From Clostridium magnum DSM 2767 (GTDB lineage Bacteria; Bacillota; Clostridia; Clostridiales; Clostridiaceae): a stretch of 64,000 nt of DNA. Below, piece by piece: positions 42,377 through 49,925 of the stretch. The stretch covers positions 1,116,001-1,180,000 of the forward strand of contig NZ_LWAE01000001.1 in NCBI RefSeq assembly GCF_001623875.1. Reading direction: 5' to 3'. The notes beneath the pieces were generated by a model. The model did not search any database. It was not told the origin of the DNA and saw nothing but the letters and a program-made list of their open reading frames with translations. Position numbers and translations under genes: made by a program. The stretch's first letter is position 1, and every line of letters begins with the position of its first letter.

Positions 42377-43270
42377 ATGAAACAGTTAATATTAGGTACT
42401 GTACAACTAGGACTAGATTACGGAATAAATAATAAAAAAGGAAAGCCTTCCAGTGAGAAGGCTTTTGATATACTTAATACAGCTCATGATAATGGGATAA
42501 ACCTTGTAGATACAGCATCAGCTTATGGGGATTCAGAAAAAATCATAGGGAATTTTATAAAAGATACAAAAAAGAATTTTAAAATTTCAACTAAAATTCC
42601 AAAGTTAAACTTTGACAAAGACATATTAGAACAAGTAAAGATAAGCTTTGAAAATTCAATAAACAATTTAAAAGTATCAGTTATAGAATATTATTTATTT
42701 CATAACTTCAATGATTTGGTACTAAAACCGGAAACCATTGACTATTTGTGTAAGCTAAAAAGTGAGGGTGTTATAAATAATATAGGAGTTTCTATATATG
42801 ATGTACCTGAACTAGAGTTGATACTTAAAGAATACAAAGACTTAATAAATTTTATTCAAATACCTTTTAATATTTTTGATCAAAGATGGATTAAAGGAAA
42901 TCTTTTAGAAAATGCAAAAGAAGCAGGAATAGAAATTGGAGCAAGAAGTGTTTACCTCCAAGGACTGTTTTTTGCAGATAAAAGAAAAATGGATAAAATT
43001 CATTCTAAAACTTTTTACTATGTTTCTAAGTTAAATGAATTGTGTAAGCTGAAAAATATTTCAAAAGAAGAAGCTTTATTTTCTTATGTAAAAGAACAGC
43101 TTTTTATAGATTACATATTAATTGGATGCGAAAACAAGGAGCAGCTTGAGCAAAATATTAAAATTTTTAATAAAGAGGTTAAATTTACAAATATAGAAAG
43201 GGAATGTATCTGTAATAATTTTTCTGACATTGAAAAAGATATAATTGATCCACGAAGATGGAAATATTGA
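42377..43270 (+). CDS. Aldo/keto reductase
   Basis: 297 residues, complete. LGTVQLGLDYGINNKKGKPS, the catalytic D45-T-A-S-A-Y50 segment, KIPK with Lys near 73, YYLFHNF (His) and C-terminal YVKEQLFIDYILIGCENKEQL. NAD(P)H-dependent barrel enzyme, likely acting on a sugar intermediate of the cluster. The pseudogene at 37806 is its paralog. A terminator overlaps its stop. Confidence 0.87.
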   Translation: MKQLILGTVQLGLDYGINNKKGKPSSEKAFDILNTAHDNGINLVDTASAYGDSEKIIGNFIKDTKKNFKISTKIPKLNFDKDILEQVKISFENSINNLKVSVIEYYLFHNFNDLVLKPETIDYLCKLKSEGVINNIGVSIYDVPELELILKEYKDLINFIQIPFNIFDQRWIKGNLLENAKEAGIEIGARSVYLQGLFFADKRKMDKIHSKTFYYVSKLNELCKLKNISKEEALFSYVKEQLFIDYILIGCENKEQLEQNIKIFNKEVKFTNIERECICNNFSDIEKDIIDPRRWKY

Positions 43271-43299
43271 ACATGAGGGTTTTAATTTCTCATGTTTTT
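43270..43299 (+). terminator. Intrinsic terminator after the sugar operon
   Basis: AACATGAG pairs with CTCATGTT around an 11-base loop, then TTTTTAT. Confidence 0.8.
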
Positions 43300-43361
43300 A
43301 TAATGTTTAAAGTATTTTTATATGCTGATAGATTGAGATATAGAAAGTTTGTAGAATTTAA

Positions 43362-43388
43362 TAAATAAAGTGAAATTATGGACGATAA
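43362..43388 (+). promoter_or_regulatory. Sigma-D promoter of the pseB-like gene
   Basis: TAAA, 16 bases, ACGATAA. Located about 55 bases upstream of the ATG; same spacing as at flgM and flagellin 1. Confidence 0.65.
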
Positions 43389-43442
43389 ATAGAGTATATA
43401 AAAATTCTTTGAAGTTAGTTTTTATCTAGAAGGAGGAAACAG

Positions 43443-44459
43443 ATGGGATACTTTAAGAATAAAAACATACTAGTTATAGGTGGAACAGGAACTATAGGTA
43501 GGGGATTAATCACTGAACTTGTTAAAGATGAACCTAATGTTATAAGAATACTAAGTAGAGATGAGTATAAACAATTTATTATGGAGAAAGAACTAGATGA
43601 CGATAATTTATTTAGATTCCTAATAGGGGATGTAAGAGATTATGATAGATTGGAAAGGGCTATGGAAGGAATAGATGTAGTTTTTAATTTAGCAGCTATG
43701 AAACATGTACCAGCTTGTGAATATAATCCTTCAGAGGCAATAAAGACTAATATAACCGGGATGGAAAATGTAATAAAGGCAGCAATACATAATAATGTGG
43801 AGTGTGTATTATTTACAAGCTCAGATAAGGCAATAAATCCAACTAATACTTATGGTGCTACAAAACTTCTTGCTGAAAAATTAGTACAAGCTGCTAACTT
43901 TAGTAAAGGTACTGCAAGAACTAAATTCGTCGCAGTGAGGTTTGGCAATGTTATGGGGTCTAGAGGTTCTGTTATACCTCTTTTTAAAAATCAAGTAAGA
44001 GAAGGCAAAAGTATAACTATTACAGATCCTACTATGACAAGATTTATGATGACATTAAGTCAGGCTGTAAAACTTATCATGACTTCTGCAGAGATAGCAT
44101 ATGGTGGGGAGGCATTCGTACTAAAAATGCCTATTATAAAGCTGCAGGACTTAGCTGAAATTATAGTTGAAGAGACTTGTAAAAAACTTAACATGTGTTT
44201 TGAAGAGGTAGAGATTAGGAGTATAGGGTTAAGAGCCGGAGAGAGAAAGTTTGAAGAGCTTATGACAGAAGAAGAGTCAGAATTTGCTTATGATCTTGGG
44301 GATATGTATGCTGTAATACCGCCAACTTATATTAAAGATATGAAAAAATACTATTGTGATGAAAAAAAAGCTGAAATAGGTAGTTATAATTCCTCCGATA
44401 TGGAAGCTATATCTAGAGAGCAGGTGAGACAAATGCTTCTAGATGAAGGATTGGTTTAA
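43443..44459 (+). CDS. UDP-GlcNAc 4,6-dehydratase (PseB-like SDR)
   Basis: 338 residues. NADP loop VIGGTGTIGRGL, FNLAAMKHVPACEYNPSEAIKTNI, SSDKAINPTNTYGATK (active Asp-Lys and Y-x3-K), VRFGNVMGSRGSVIPLF and DPTMTRFMM are signatures of the CapD/PseB group, which opens the pseudaminic/legionaminic route from UDP-GlcNAc. AGGAGG precedes the ATG. Its own sigma-D promoter and the PseG gene downstream support this role. Confidence 0.88.
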   Translation: MGYFKNKNILVIGGTGTIGRGLITELVKDEPNVIRILSRDEYKQFIMEKELDDDNLFRFLIGDVRDYDRLERAMEGIDVVFNLAAMKHVPACEYNPSEAIKTNITGMENVIKAAIHNNVECVLFTSSDKAINPTNTYGATKLLAEKLVQAANFSKGTARTKFVAVRFGNVMGSRGSVIPLFKNQVREGKSITITDPTMTRFMMTLSQAVKLIMTSAEIAYGGEAFVLKMPIIKLQDLAEIIVEETCKKLNMCFEEVEIRSIGLRAGERKFEELMTEEESEFAYDLGDMYAVIPPTYIKDMKKYYCDEKKAEIGSYNSSDMEAISREQVRQMLLDEGLV

Positions 44460-44549
44460 AAATACTATCTTAATGGTTTAGGGTAAGATTTAGAAAACTA
44501 ATACAAATACAAGTTATGTTTAATATGCTATTTAATAATGCTTTTTTAT

Positions 44550-44603
44550 GAAGTGAAAACTTGAATCAGATGGGAGTATTAGAGCGGGTAGTCATCGGAT
44601 AAA
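44550..44603 (+). repeat. Dispersed structured repeat, family B, short copy
   Basis: AGTGAAAACTTGAATCAGAT then GGGAGTATTAGAGCGGGTAG, ending CATCGGATAA. It equals the copy at 1934 with about 79 internal bases cleanly removed. It ends just before the pseG ribosome site. Confidence 0.7.
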
Positions 44604-44622
44604 AAATTAGGTGGGTGGTTTT

Positions 44623-45684
44623 GTGAAAATAGCTATACGTGCCGATGGAGGAGCTAAAATCGGTATGGGTCATATTATGCGTACCCTGGTTTTAGCAAAA
44701 GAACTGAGAAAGCATCATAATAAGGTATTTTACATATGCAGGATAGATTCGGAGGATATTCCAAGTTATGACGCTGAGCTTTGTCATAAGTTTTTAAGTG
44801 ATAAAATTAAAGAAATAGGTATTTCGGATAAATATAAGAAAGGTATAGAAAAGATAACATCAGAGGGTTTTAAAGTTTGTTTTGTAAGAGAAGGTCATTT
44901 ATTAGAAGATATCAGCACAATTACTGCAGATATTTTGATTACAGATAATTATAATGTAGATGAGAATTATTTTAATAAAACCAAAACTATGTTTAGAAAA
45001 ACAACATATATAGATGATATGAATCTTTACAAATTCAATGTGGATTTTTTATTAAATCAAAATGTAGATGCTGAGGATTTTAATTACAAAGTAAATGATG
45101 ATACAAAATTAATTCTTGGTGCTAAATATATAATGCTTAGAGACGAATTTAGGGATTTACCTCCTAAAAATATAAAACCTAAAGCAGGTGATATAATGTT
45201 AACTGTAGGTGGAAGTGATCCATTTTATCTTACAGATAAAATTTTATCTTGGGTTAGGGATTTGGAATTTAATTTCCATGTTGTAGTAGGACCCTCTTTT
45301 GAACATGGTGAACACCTAAAAAAGTACGAAAACAATAAAATAAAGCTTTATTATAATGCCAATATGTATAAGATAATGGAAAAGTGTGATATAGCTATAT
45401 CTGCCTGCGGAAGTACATTATATGAACTAGCTGCTTGCGGAGTTCCTACTATAGGAATAATAATAGCAGATAACCAAGCTGGTATTGGTAAAAAATTAAA
45501 TAGCATGGGAATTATAAAAAACTTAGGTTGGTATGATAAAATAGATAAAGAAGACTTTTTAATTAATGTTAATAAACTTATAAATGACTATGAATTAAGA
45601 AGAACAATAAGCCAAAGAGCAAGTAATATCGTAGATGTCAAGGGTGCAGAGAGAATTGCAAAGATTTTAACTGGAAATATTTAA
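44623..45684 (+). CDS. pseG: PseG-like nucleotide-sugar hydrolase
   Basis: 353 residues from GTG 44623, preceded by AGGTGGGTGG; the upstream GTG at 44611 lies inside that ribosome site. Starts KIAIRADGGAKIGMGHIMRT with His17, the catalytic position in PseG. GT-B fold segments LTVGGSDPFYLTDK and SACGSTLYELAACGVPTIGI bind the UDP part. It removes UDP from the diacetamido sugar before the NeuB-type condensation. Probably transcribed with the pseB-like gene. Confidence 0.88.
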   Translation: MKIAIRADGGAKIGMGHIMRTLVLAKELRKHHNKVFYICRIDSEDIPSYDAELCHKFLSDKIKEIGISDKYKKGIEKITSEGFKVCFVREGHLLEDISTITADILITDNYNVDENYFNKTKTMFRKTTYIDDMNLYKFNVDFLLNQNVDAEDFNYKVNDDTKLILGAKYIMLRDEFRDLPPKNIKPKAGDIMLTVGGSDPFYLTDKILSWVRDLEFNFHVVVGPSFEHGEHLKKYENNKIKLYYNANMYKIMEKCDIAISACGSTLYELAACGVPTIGIIIADNQAGIGKKLNSMGIIKNLGWYDKIDKEDFLINVNKLINDYELRRTISQRASNIVDVKGAERIAKILTGNI

Positions 45685-45729
45685 AACTACATATCATAAA
45701 GAGATTTTTTATTTTATTATTTTGCATGC

Positions 45730-45768
45730 AGAAAAAATAAGAGAAGTCTTATCTGTTATTTTTTCTTT
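45730..45768 (+). terminator. Terminator-like hairpin after pseG
   Basis: AGAAAAAATAA and TTATTTTTTCT form an 11-bp perfect AT-rich stem; the T-rich right arm doubles as the tract. Confidence 0.65.
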
Positions 45769-45806
45769 GAACTTTGTTATTTTACACATAGGAAGGAGTA
45801 ATAAAT

Positions 45807-46814
45807 ATGAATATACTAGTAACTGGAGGAGCAGGATTTATAGGACGTTGGGTTGTAAAAAGACTTTTGGAAGATGGTCATAGAGTTGTGGCATTAGATA
45901 ATCTGTCTAATGGAAGTTTAGAAAATATACAGGACCTTCAAGAAAGAGAGGACTTCAAATTTATAATTGGCGATATTAAAGATGAAAAGATACTTGATGA
46001 GATTTTTAAAGAAAAGTTTGATATAATATACCATTTAGCTGCATCAATAAATGTTCAAGACAGCATAGATGATCCAAGAACTACTTTCTTTAATGATACA
46101 GTTGGTACTTTTAATATATTAGAAAAGGCTAAAATTCAGATGTTTGGTAAAAACGGAAGAATGGATGGGGATGGCTGGGTTTTAGATCCTTCAGAAGATA
46201 CTTACCCTTGTAAAGTTGTGTTTATGAGCACATGTATGGTTTATGATGTAGCTGGGGCAGCTGGAATAGATGAAAGACATCCAACAAAGCCTGTATCTCC
46301 TTATGGAGGAAGTAAAATAGCAGCAGAGAACATGGTGCTTTCATATTGCAATGCATACAAGTTGCCTACTGTTGTTATAAGACCATTTAATACATATGGT
46401 CCATTTCAGAAAACTGGAGGAGAAGGTGGAGTTGTTGCTATTTTTATAAATAATTCAATACATGGAAGAGATATTAATATATATGGAGGCGGAGACCAGA
46501 CAAGAGACTTATTATATGTTAAGGACTGTGCAAGATTTGTTATTATGGCTGGATATTGTGGAAAAGTTAATGGAGAAATAGTTAACGCAGGAACTGGTAG
46601 AGATGTAACTATAAATGAATTAGCAGAAATTATATCAAATGATAGAGTAAGTATAAAGCATGTAAAACATATTCATCCTCAAAGCGAAATAATGAAGCTG
46701 AAATGTAACTATTCCAAAGCTAAAGAACTTATGGCATGGGAACCAGAATATACGTTGGAACAAGGAATTAAAGAAACTGAACAGTGGATAAAAGGCACTA
46801 AGCTTTTAAAATAA
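45807..46814 (+). CDS. NAD-dependent nucleotide-sugar epimerase/dehydratase
   Basis: 335 residues, extended SDR. NAD loop VTGGAGFIGRWVVKRL, DNLSNGS, YHLAASINVQDSIDDP, a STCMVY site with YGGSKIAAEN (Y-x3-K), and IRPFNTYGP. Nearest to UDP-glucose/GDP-mannose epimerase-dehydratases. It has an AAGGAGT ribosome site and stands apart by hairpins on both sides. Its substrate is not deducible; position suggests surface or flagellar glycan. Confidence 0.85.
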   Translation: MNILVTGGAGFIGRWVVKRLLEDGHRVVALDNLSNGSLENIQDLQEREDFKFIIGDIKDEKILDEIFKEKFDIIYHLAASINVQDSIDDPRTTFFNDTVGTFNILEKAKIQMFGKNGRMDGDGWVLDPSEDTYPCKVVFMSTCMVYDVAGAAGIDERHPTKPVSPYGGSKIAAENMVLSYCNAYKLPTVVIRPFNTYGPFQKTGGEGGVVAIFINNSIHGRDINIYGGGDQTRDLLYVKDCARFVIMAGYCGKVNGEIVNAGTGRDVTINELAEIISNDRVSIKHVKHIHPQSEIMKLKCNYSKAKELMAWEPEYTLEQGIKETEQWIKGTKLLK

Positions 46815-47040
46815 GTGGGTGGAATTCTCACATCATTTAGATGGGAGATAGATAGTGTAAGTGGGGTTCTTCGGTTCCCACTAGGGTGACCAGAGATTTC
46901 GAGGATAAATTAGAAAAACAATTGAAAGTATTGATTTACAATATTTTTTTGTTTGGTAAAATTACCAAGTTTGTCGACAAGCTTCCTCACTAAGATGGTA
47001 GGTGTTTGTAAAAATGTAAAAACGAAGGAGGTATAACCAT
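46815..47040. other. Intergenic region with two hairpins
   Basis: AGTGGG...CCCACT (46858-46881) is a 6-bp stem without a T-tract, and TTGGTA-AAAT-TACCAA (46955-46970) is a perfect palindrome. The block CACTAGGGTGAC is echoed near 49520 upstream of the truncated yjfB copy (CACTAGGGTAAC). No gene or recognised riboswitch. Confidence 0.45.
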
Positions 47041-47224
47041 ATGGATATAGCAGCACTATCAATGGTAATGAGTCAATCAAAGGCACAGACAGACAGCAAC
47101 TGGTATATCGGTAGCCAAGATGGCCATGGATACAAATAAGGAAGCTGGCACACAGATGACAGAAGTGTTGAAGAACTCTGCAGTAGACCCTAATCTAGGG
47201 AATCATATAGATCTAAGTGTCTAA
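47041..47224 (+). pseudogene. YjfB-family small motility protein, frameshifted at ACAG repeats
   Basis: The first frame gives MDIAALSMVMSQSKAQT then goes wrong; the second continues ATGISVAKMAMDTNKEAGTQ to a stop at 47222. Three ACAG units stand at 47085-47096; two units would give an uninterrupted 59-residue protein, the usual YjfB length. AAGGAGG precedes the ATG. YjfB proteins are small, often flagellar-linked and of uncertain function. It could be a slipped-strand switch or decay. Confidence 0.8.
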
Positions 47225-47481
47225 TGAAGATGGATGAAAAAGAGAATCCAGAGAAAGAGCTACAGCAGGAACTGCAGTGGGTGAAGTATAGGCAGAAGAT
47301 GCTAGACATCATGGAGGAGAAGCTACTGTTAATGAAACAATTGTCGGAGCAGGCTAAGAAGGGTAATCTCATTGCAAGAGAACTGGAAGAACTAAATACT
47401 AGGATAAACGACTTAGCAGCACAGGTTAGAGCACTAGATAGTGAAAGTAGAAGAACGGAAGATGGAAAAATATTAGAATGA
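47224..47481 (+). CDS. Small coiled-coil protein downstream of yjfB
   Basis: 85 residues, almost entirely charged heptads (ELQQELQWVKYRQKMLDIMEEKLLLMKQ; EELNTRINDLAAQVRALDSE). The ATG overlaps the yjfB stop (TAATG), implying coupling. Its translation would depend on the frame state of yjfB. No family assigned; a terminator follows. Confidence 0.75.
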   Translation: MKMDEKENPEKELQQELQWVKYRQKMLDIMEEKLLLMKQLSEQAKKGNLIARELEELNTRINDLAAQVRALDSESRRTEDGKILE

Positions 47482-47520
47482 GCACTAATGGCAGGAGAAA
47501 TAGCTATTGGTGCTCATTTT
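47477..47520 (+). terminator. Intrinsic terminator after the coiled-coil gene
   Basis: AATGAGCACTAAT pairs with ATTGGTGCTCATT (13 pairs, one G-U), followed by TT. The 16-base loop contains CAGGAG. Confidence 0.7.
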
Positions 47521-47650
47521 GATGTGGGAGCTATTCCTAATTTGGTAGGGCAAACAGGGCTCAGTTTTCCACCCTACTAGCCCTCCAAAGTTGGAGTAGA
47601 GTATACTGTGGCTGCTACTGTAAGTTGAATTTTTTCTCCTACACCTATTC

Positions 47651-47730
47651 TAAGCCTAAAATATTGGCAACTATCAGCAATGTAAAGATTAGTATGACAA
47701 TAATTCCAGTAGTGCCGGTATTTACGGCTA
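47651..47730 (-). repeat. Inverted copy of a small hydrophobic ORF end
   Basis: On the minus strand it encodes AVNTGTTGIIVILIFTLLIV then ANILGLE-stop. The segment 48816-48893 on the plus strand is clearly related (GCCG...CGGCACTAC...ATATTTTAGG). The stretch 47521-47834 holds nothing else I can support. Confidence 0.5.
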
Positions 47731-47834
47731 TAAATGGTATAGAATAGAACCTAATTTTCTGATAAAATAAAAATATAGAAGTATGAATATAATGAATGAT
47801 AATAGTCAAAGGTAAATATAGAGGAAGTGATTGG

Positions 47835-48122
47835 ATGCCTAAGGGAAAAGGGACCAATAAAGAAAAAGTAATAGATGATAATTTCATAATGTCACCTAAA
47901 GATAATGAGTAAGGACGAAAAGGCTAGAATATTATACGAAGCTAAATATGCAGAAATTAGTGACCAAAGGACTAGGATAAAGTCAGCAGAGGAAGAAAAG
48001 AAGGAAAAGAAGAAGATGCTATAAACTTTTTGAAACTTGGTGTAAGTGAAGAAATTGTGACTAAAGGAACAGGATTATCAGTAGAAAAAGTAATTGAGCT
48101 AAAAAACAAAACGAGTAAATAA
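47835..48122 (+). pseudogene. Rpn-type nuclease remnant with central deletion
   Basis: ATG 47835 starts KGTNKEKVIDDNFIMSPKDN and stops; MSPK is the N-terminal Rpn motif. An overlapping frame gives SKDEKARILYEAKYAEISDQ, and a third gives FLKLGVSEEIVTKGTGLSVE to a stop at 48122, the standard C-terminal tail. The whole catalytic centre (about 200 residues) is missing between them. Confidence 0.75.
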
Positions 48123-48161
48123 ATTAGTAAATGTAATTTTGTAATAAGAAGGTGTGGTTAG

Positions 48162-48521
48162 TTGTATAGTTGGACTAAATATAATTGGACTAAGGCAGAA
48201 AAAGAAATATCAGATTCTATTTTTGAGAGATATACAAATGGGGAATTGTCTTACAATGAAGCAACTGAAACAGCTGAAAATTATGGAATACCAGGATGGC
48301 TATACAATAGATATTCATTCAATGAAGCAGTAAGAAGATATAACCAGGACTTTTACAAGTATATTGGTAAAGTCAAAAAGGAAGCTCTTGATAGGTTTAA
48401 GCTTACAGAAGAAGATGAAAGGCTTTTGAGAGAAAACCCAGACGATATATCACTTATTAAGGGCATTTTACCACTTACTGATGAAGCTATAAAAGAGATA
48501 AGGAATAGTATTTTAACTTAG
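48162..48521 (+). CDS. Hypothetical protein, 119 residues
   Basis: Starts at TTG 48162 with AGAAGGTGTG upstream. Rich in aromatic and acidic residues (YSWTKYNWTKAEKEISDSIF; NYGIPGWLYNRYSFNEAVRRY), soluble. The frame has normal clostridial codon use. I do not recognise a family; it lies among mobile-element remains and might be passenger DNA. Confidence 0.55.
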   Translation: MYSWTKYNWTKAEKEISDSIFERYTNGELSYNEATETAENYGIPGWLYNRYSFNEAVRRYNQDFYKYIGKVKKEALDRFKLTEEDERLLRENPDDISLIKGILPLTDEAIKEIRNSILT

Positions 48522-48639
48522 TTCAGAAGATGATGTTGCAGAATCTACTACTGTTCCTGATGGAAATAGTGCAGGAATAACATTAAGTCTTCAGGAACAA
48601 TTTCTACTTAAACAAGCATTACCGATACTACAGTAATTA

Positions 48640-48897
48640 TTGGAGAGCAAGGATATATTAGAGAACTTGATGAATTGTAGTGAAGCAAATGATGAGGAAG
48701 TACTACCAAGATTCAATATTCCAGGAAGGTACATGACTAAATGTGTGTACATGACAGACCTAATGGATCAGATGGTGAAGGATTATAGTATTCAGAACAA
48801 TGTTAGTCAGACAAACAGCCGTAGATATCGGCACTACCGGCAGTATTTGTTATGCGATTTTTACAGTGCTAACAGTGCCGATATTTTAGGGTGTTAG
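48640..48897 (+). CDS. Doubtful ORF, 85 residues
   Basis: Begins at TTG without a good ribosome site. Codons before it (SSEDDVAESTTVPDGNSAG, then a stop at about 48634) suggest a once longer gene. Its last third falls in the inverted repeat shared with 47651. Probably a relic rather than a gene. Confidence 0.25.
   Translation: MESKDILENLMNCSEANDEEVLPRFNIPGRYMTKCVYMTDLMDQMVKDYSIQNNVSQTNSRRYRHYRQYLLCDFYSANSADILGC
48816..48893 (+). repeat. Plus-strand partner of the inverted repeat at 47651
   Basis: One frame reads AVDIGTTGSICYAIFTVLTV, resembling AVNTGTTGIIV on the other arm. Together the arms bracket about 1.1 kb that contains the Rpn remnant and a hypothetical gene. Confidence 0.5.
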
Positions 48898-49016
48898 AGT
48901 AGAAATTAACTTTTTATTCTATTTAATAGTGAAAAATATGTGGTGAAATTCATTATGGACTTGGATATAATAATATTATATTATGTAGGAAAATATTTTT
49001 ATTAGGGGTTGATATA

Positions 49017-49244
49017 TTGAAAAAGTATACATTTACAGTACTTATAGAAAAAGATGAAGATGGAGGCTTTATTGCAACTGTTCCTGAACTTAAAGGTTGC
49101 CATACTCAAGGTGATACTATGGTTGAATTAATGGCAAATGTACAAGAAGCAGTAAGATTATGTTTGGAAGTTTCAGAAAAACATGGTATAGATGTATTTA
49201 ATACTGATTTCATAGAAACAAAGCAGCTTGATATGGTGATGTAA
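49017..49244 (+). CDS. HicB-family antitoxin
   Basis: 75 residues from TTG 49017 (AGGGG upstream). The HicB fold is shown by YTFTVLIEKDEDGGFIATVP, ELKGCHTQGDTMVELMANVQEAV and LCLEVS. It lacks a separate C-terminal DNA-binding domain. It would neutralise the HicA toxin encoded next; the two genes overlap by one base (TAATG). The order antitoxin-toxin is the less common one for hicAB. Confidence 0.88.
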   Translation: MKKYTFTVLIEKDEDGGFIATVPELKGCHTQGDTMVELMANVQEAVRLCLEVSEKHGIDVFNTDFIETKQLDMVM

Positions 49245-49474
49245 TGAGTAGACTAACTATTATTTCAGATAAAGATATGGTGAAAATACTTCAAAAGCTT
49301 GGGTTTGGTGAAGTGAGGCAAAATGGTAGTCATAAGTTCTTTGCACATTCTGATGGAAGATGCACTGTAGTGCCAGTTCATGGTAAGGATTTAAAAAGAG
49401 GTCTTATTAAAGGTATATTGAAAGATGTAAAAATTACAGATGATGAATACGAAGAACTTAGAAAGAAATTATAG
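49244..49474 (+). CDS. HicA-family mRNA interferase toxin
   Basis: 76 residues with the double-stranded-RNA-binding-like HicA fold: ISDKDMVKILQKLGFGEVRQ, the catalytic-His motif NGSHKFFAH, and CTVVPVHGKDLKRGLIKGIL. HicA cleaves mRNA independently of translation rate when free of HicB. Intact and closely coupled to the antitoxin gene. Confidence 0.9.
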   Translation: MSRLTIISDKDMVKILQKLGFGEVRQNGSHKFFAHSDGRCTVVPVHGKDLKRGLIKGILKDVKITDDEYEELRKKL

Positions 49475-49569
49475 TATATAGAAATATTTCTTTATCGTTA
49501 ACAGGAAGGAATTTTCCATTCACTAGGGTAACTGTGACTTGGAAAAAATAGTAAATAAGAGGAATAACT

Positions 49570-49662
49570 ATGGATATAGCAGCACTATCAATGGTAATGA
49601 GTCAATCAAAGGCACAAACAGCAGCTGGCATAGCAATAAAAAAGGATATAATTGTGATATAA
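49570..49662 (+). pseudogene. Truncated second yjfB copy
   Basis: MDIAALSMVMSQSKAQTAAG then IAIKKDIIVI-stop. The first 45 bases are nearly identical to 47041, but the sequence diverges after codon 22 into unrelated DNA. It marks a junction: the neighbouring SNF2 gene has lost its 5' end at the same place. Confidence 0.8.
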
Positions 49663-49682
49663 TATTATAGTATACCTAATTC

Positions 49683-49717
49683 AAACTACAGAGACAGGCT
49701 TTGTAGTTTCTTTGTTT
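49683..49717 (+). terminator. Intrinsic terminator
   Basis: AAACTACA and TGTAGTTT form an 8-bp stem around an 11-base loop, followed by CTTTGTTTT. Confidence 0.7.
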
Positions 49718-49925
49718 TGAGAAGGATGTGATCAAAAATAGTAAATAGACTTAAATCTAAAACATCATTAAAATTTGATGTTACTTTTGAATATCATATG
49801 GGACAAAATGATAAAAGTTATGCTATAAAGCTAAAAATTGGTGAAAATAAAACCTATGAAATAGATAATATTAAAGAATTTATACTAGCTCTTAAATATA
49901 CAAATCCCTTAAAGATAAGGGATTT

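Noticed and set aside
47477..47520. Terminator with CAGGAG loop as a third CsrA-type element
   Set aside because: GGA lies in a 16-base open loop and not in a small paired hairpin, and there is no companion hairpin; too weak to claim.
47835..48122. Two separate small genes
   Set aside because: Both pieces match the two ends of one Rpn-type protein, so a deletion is the simpler explanation.
48640..48897. 85-residue ORF as a real gene
   Set aside because: No convincing ribosome site, and its end falls within an inverted repeat; kept only as a low-confidence entry.
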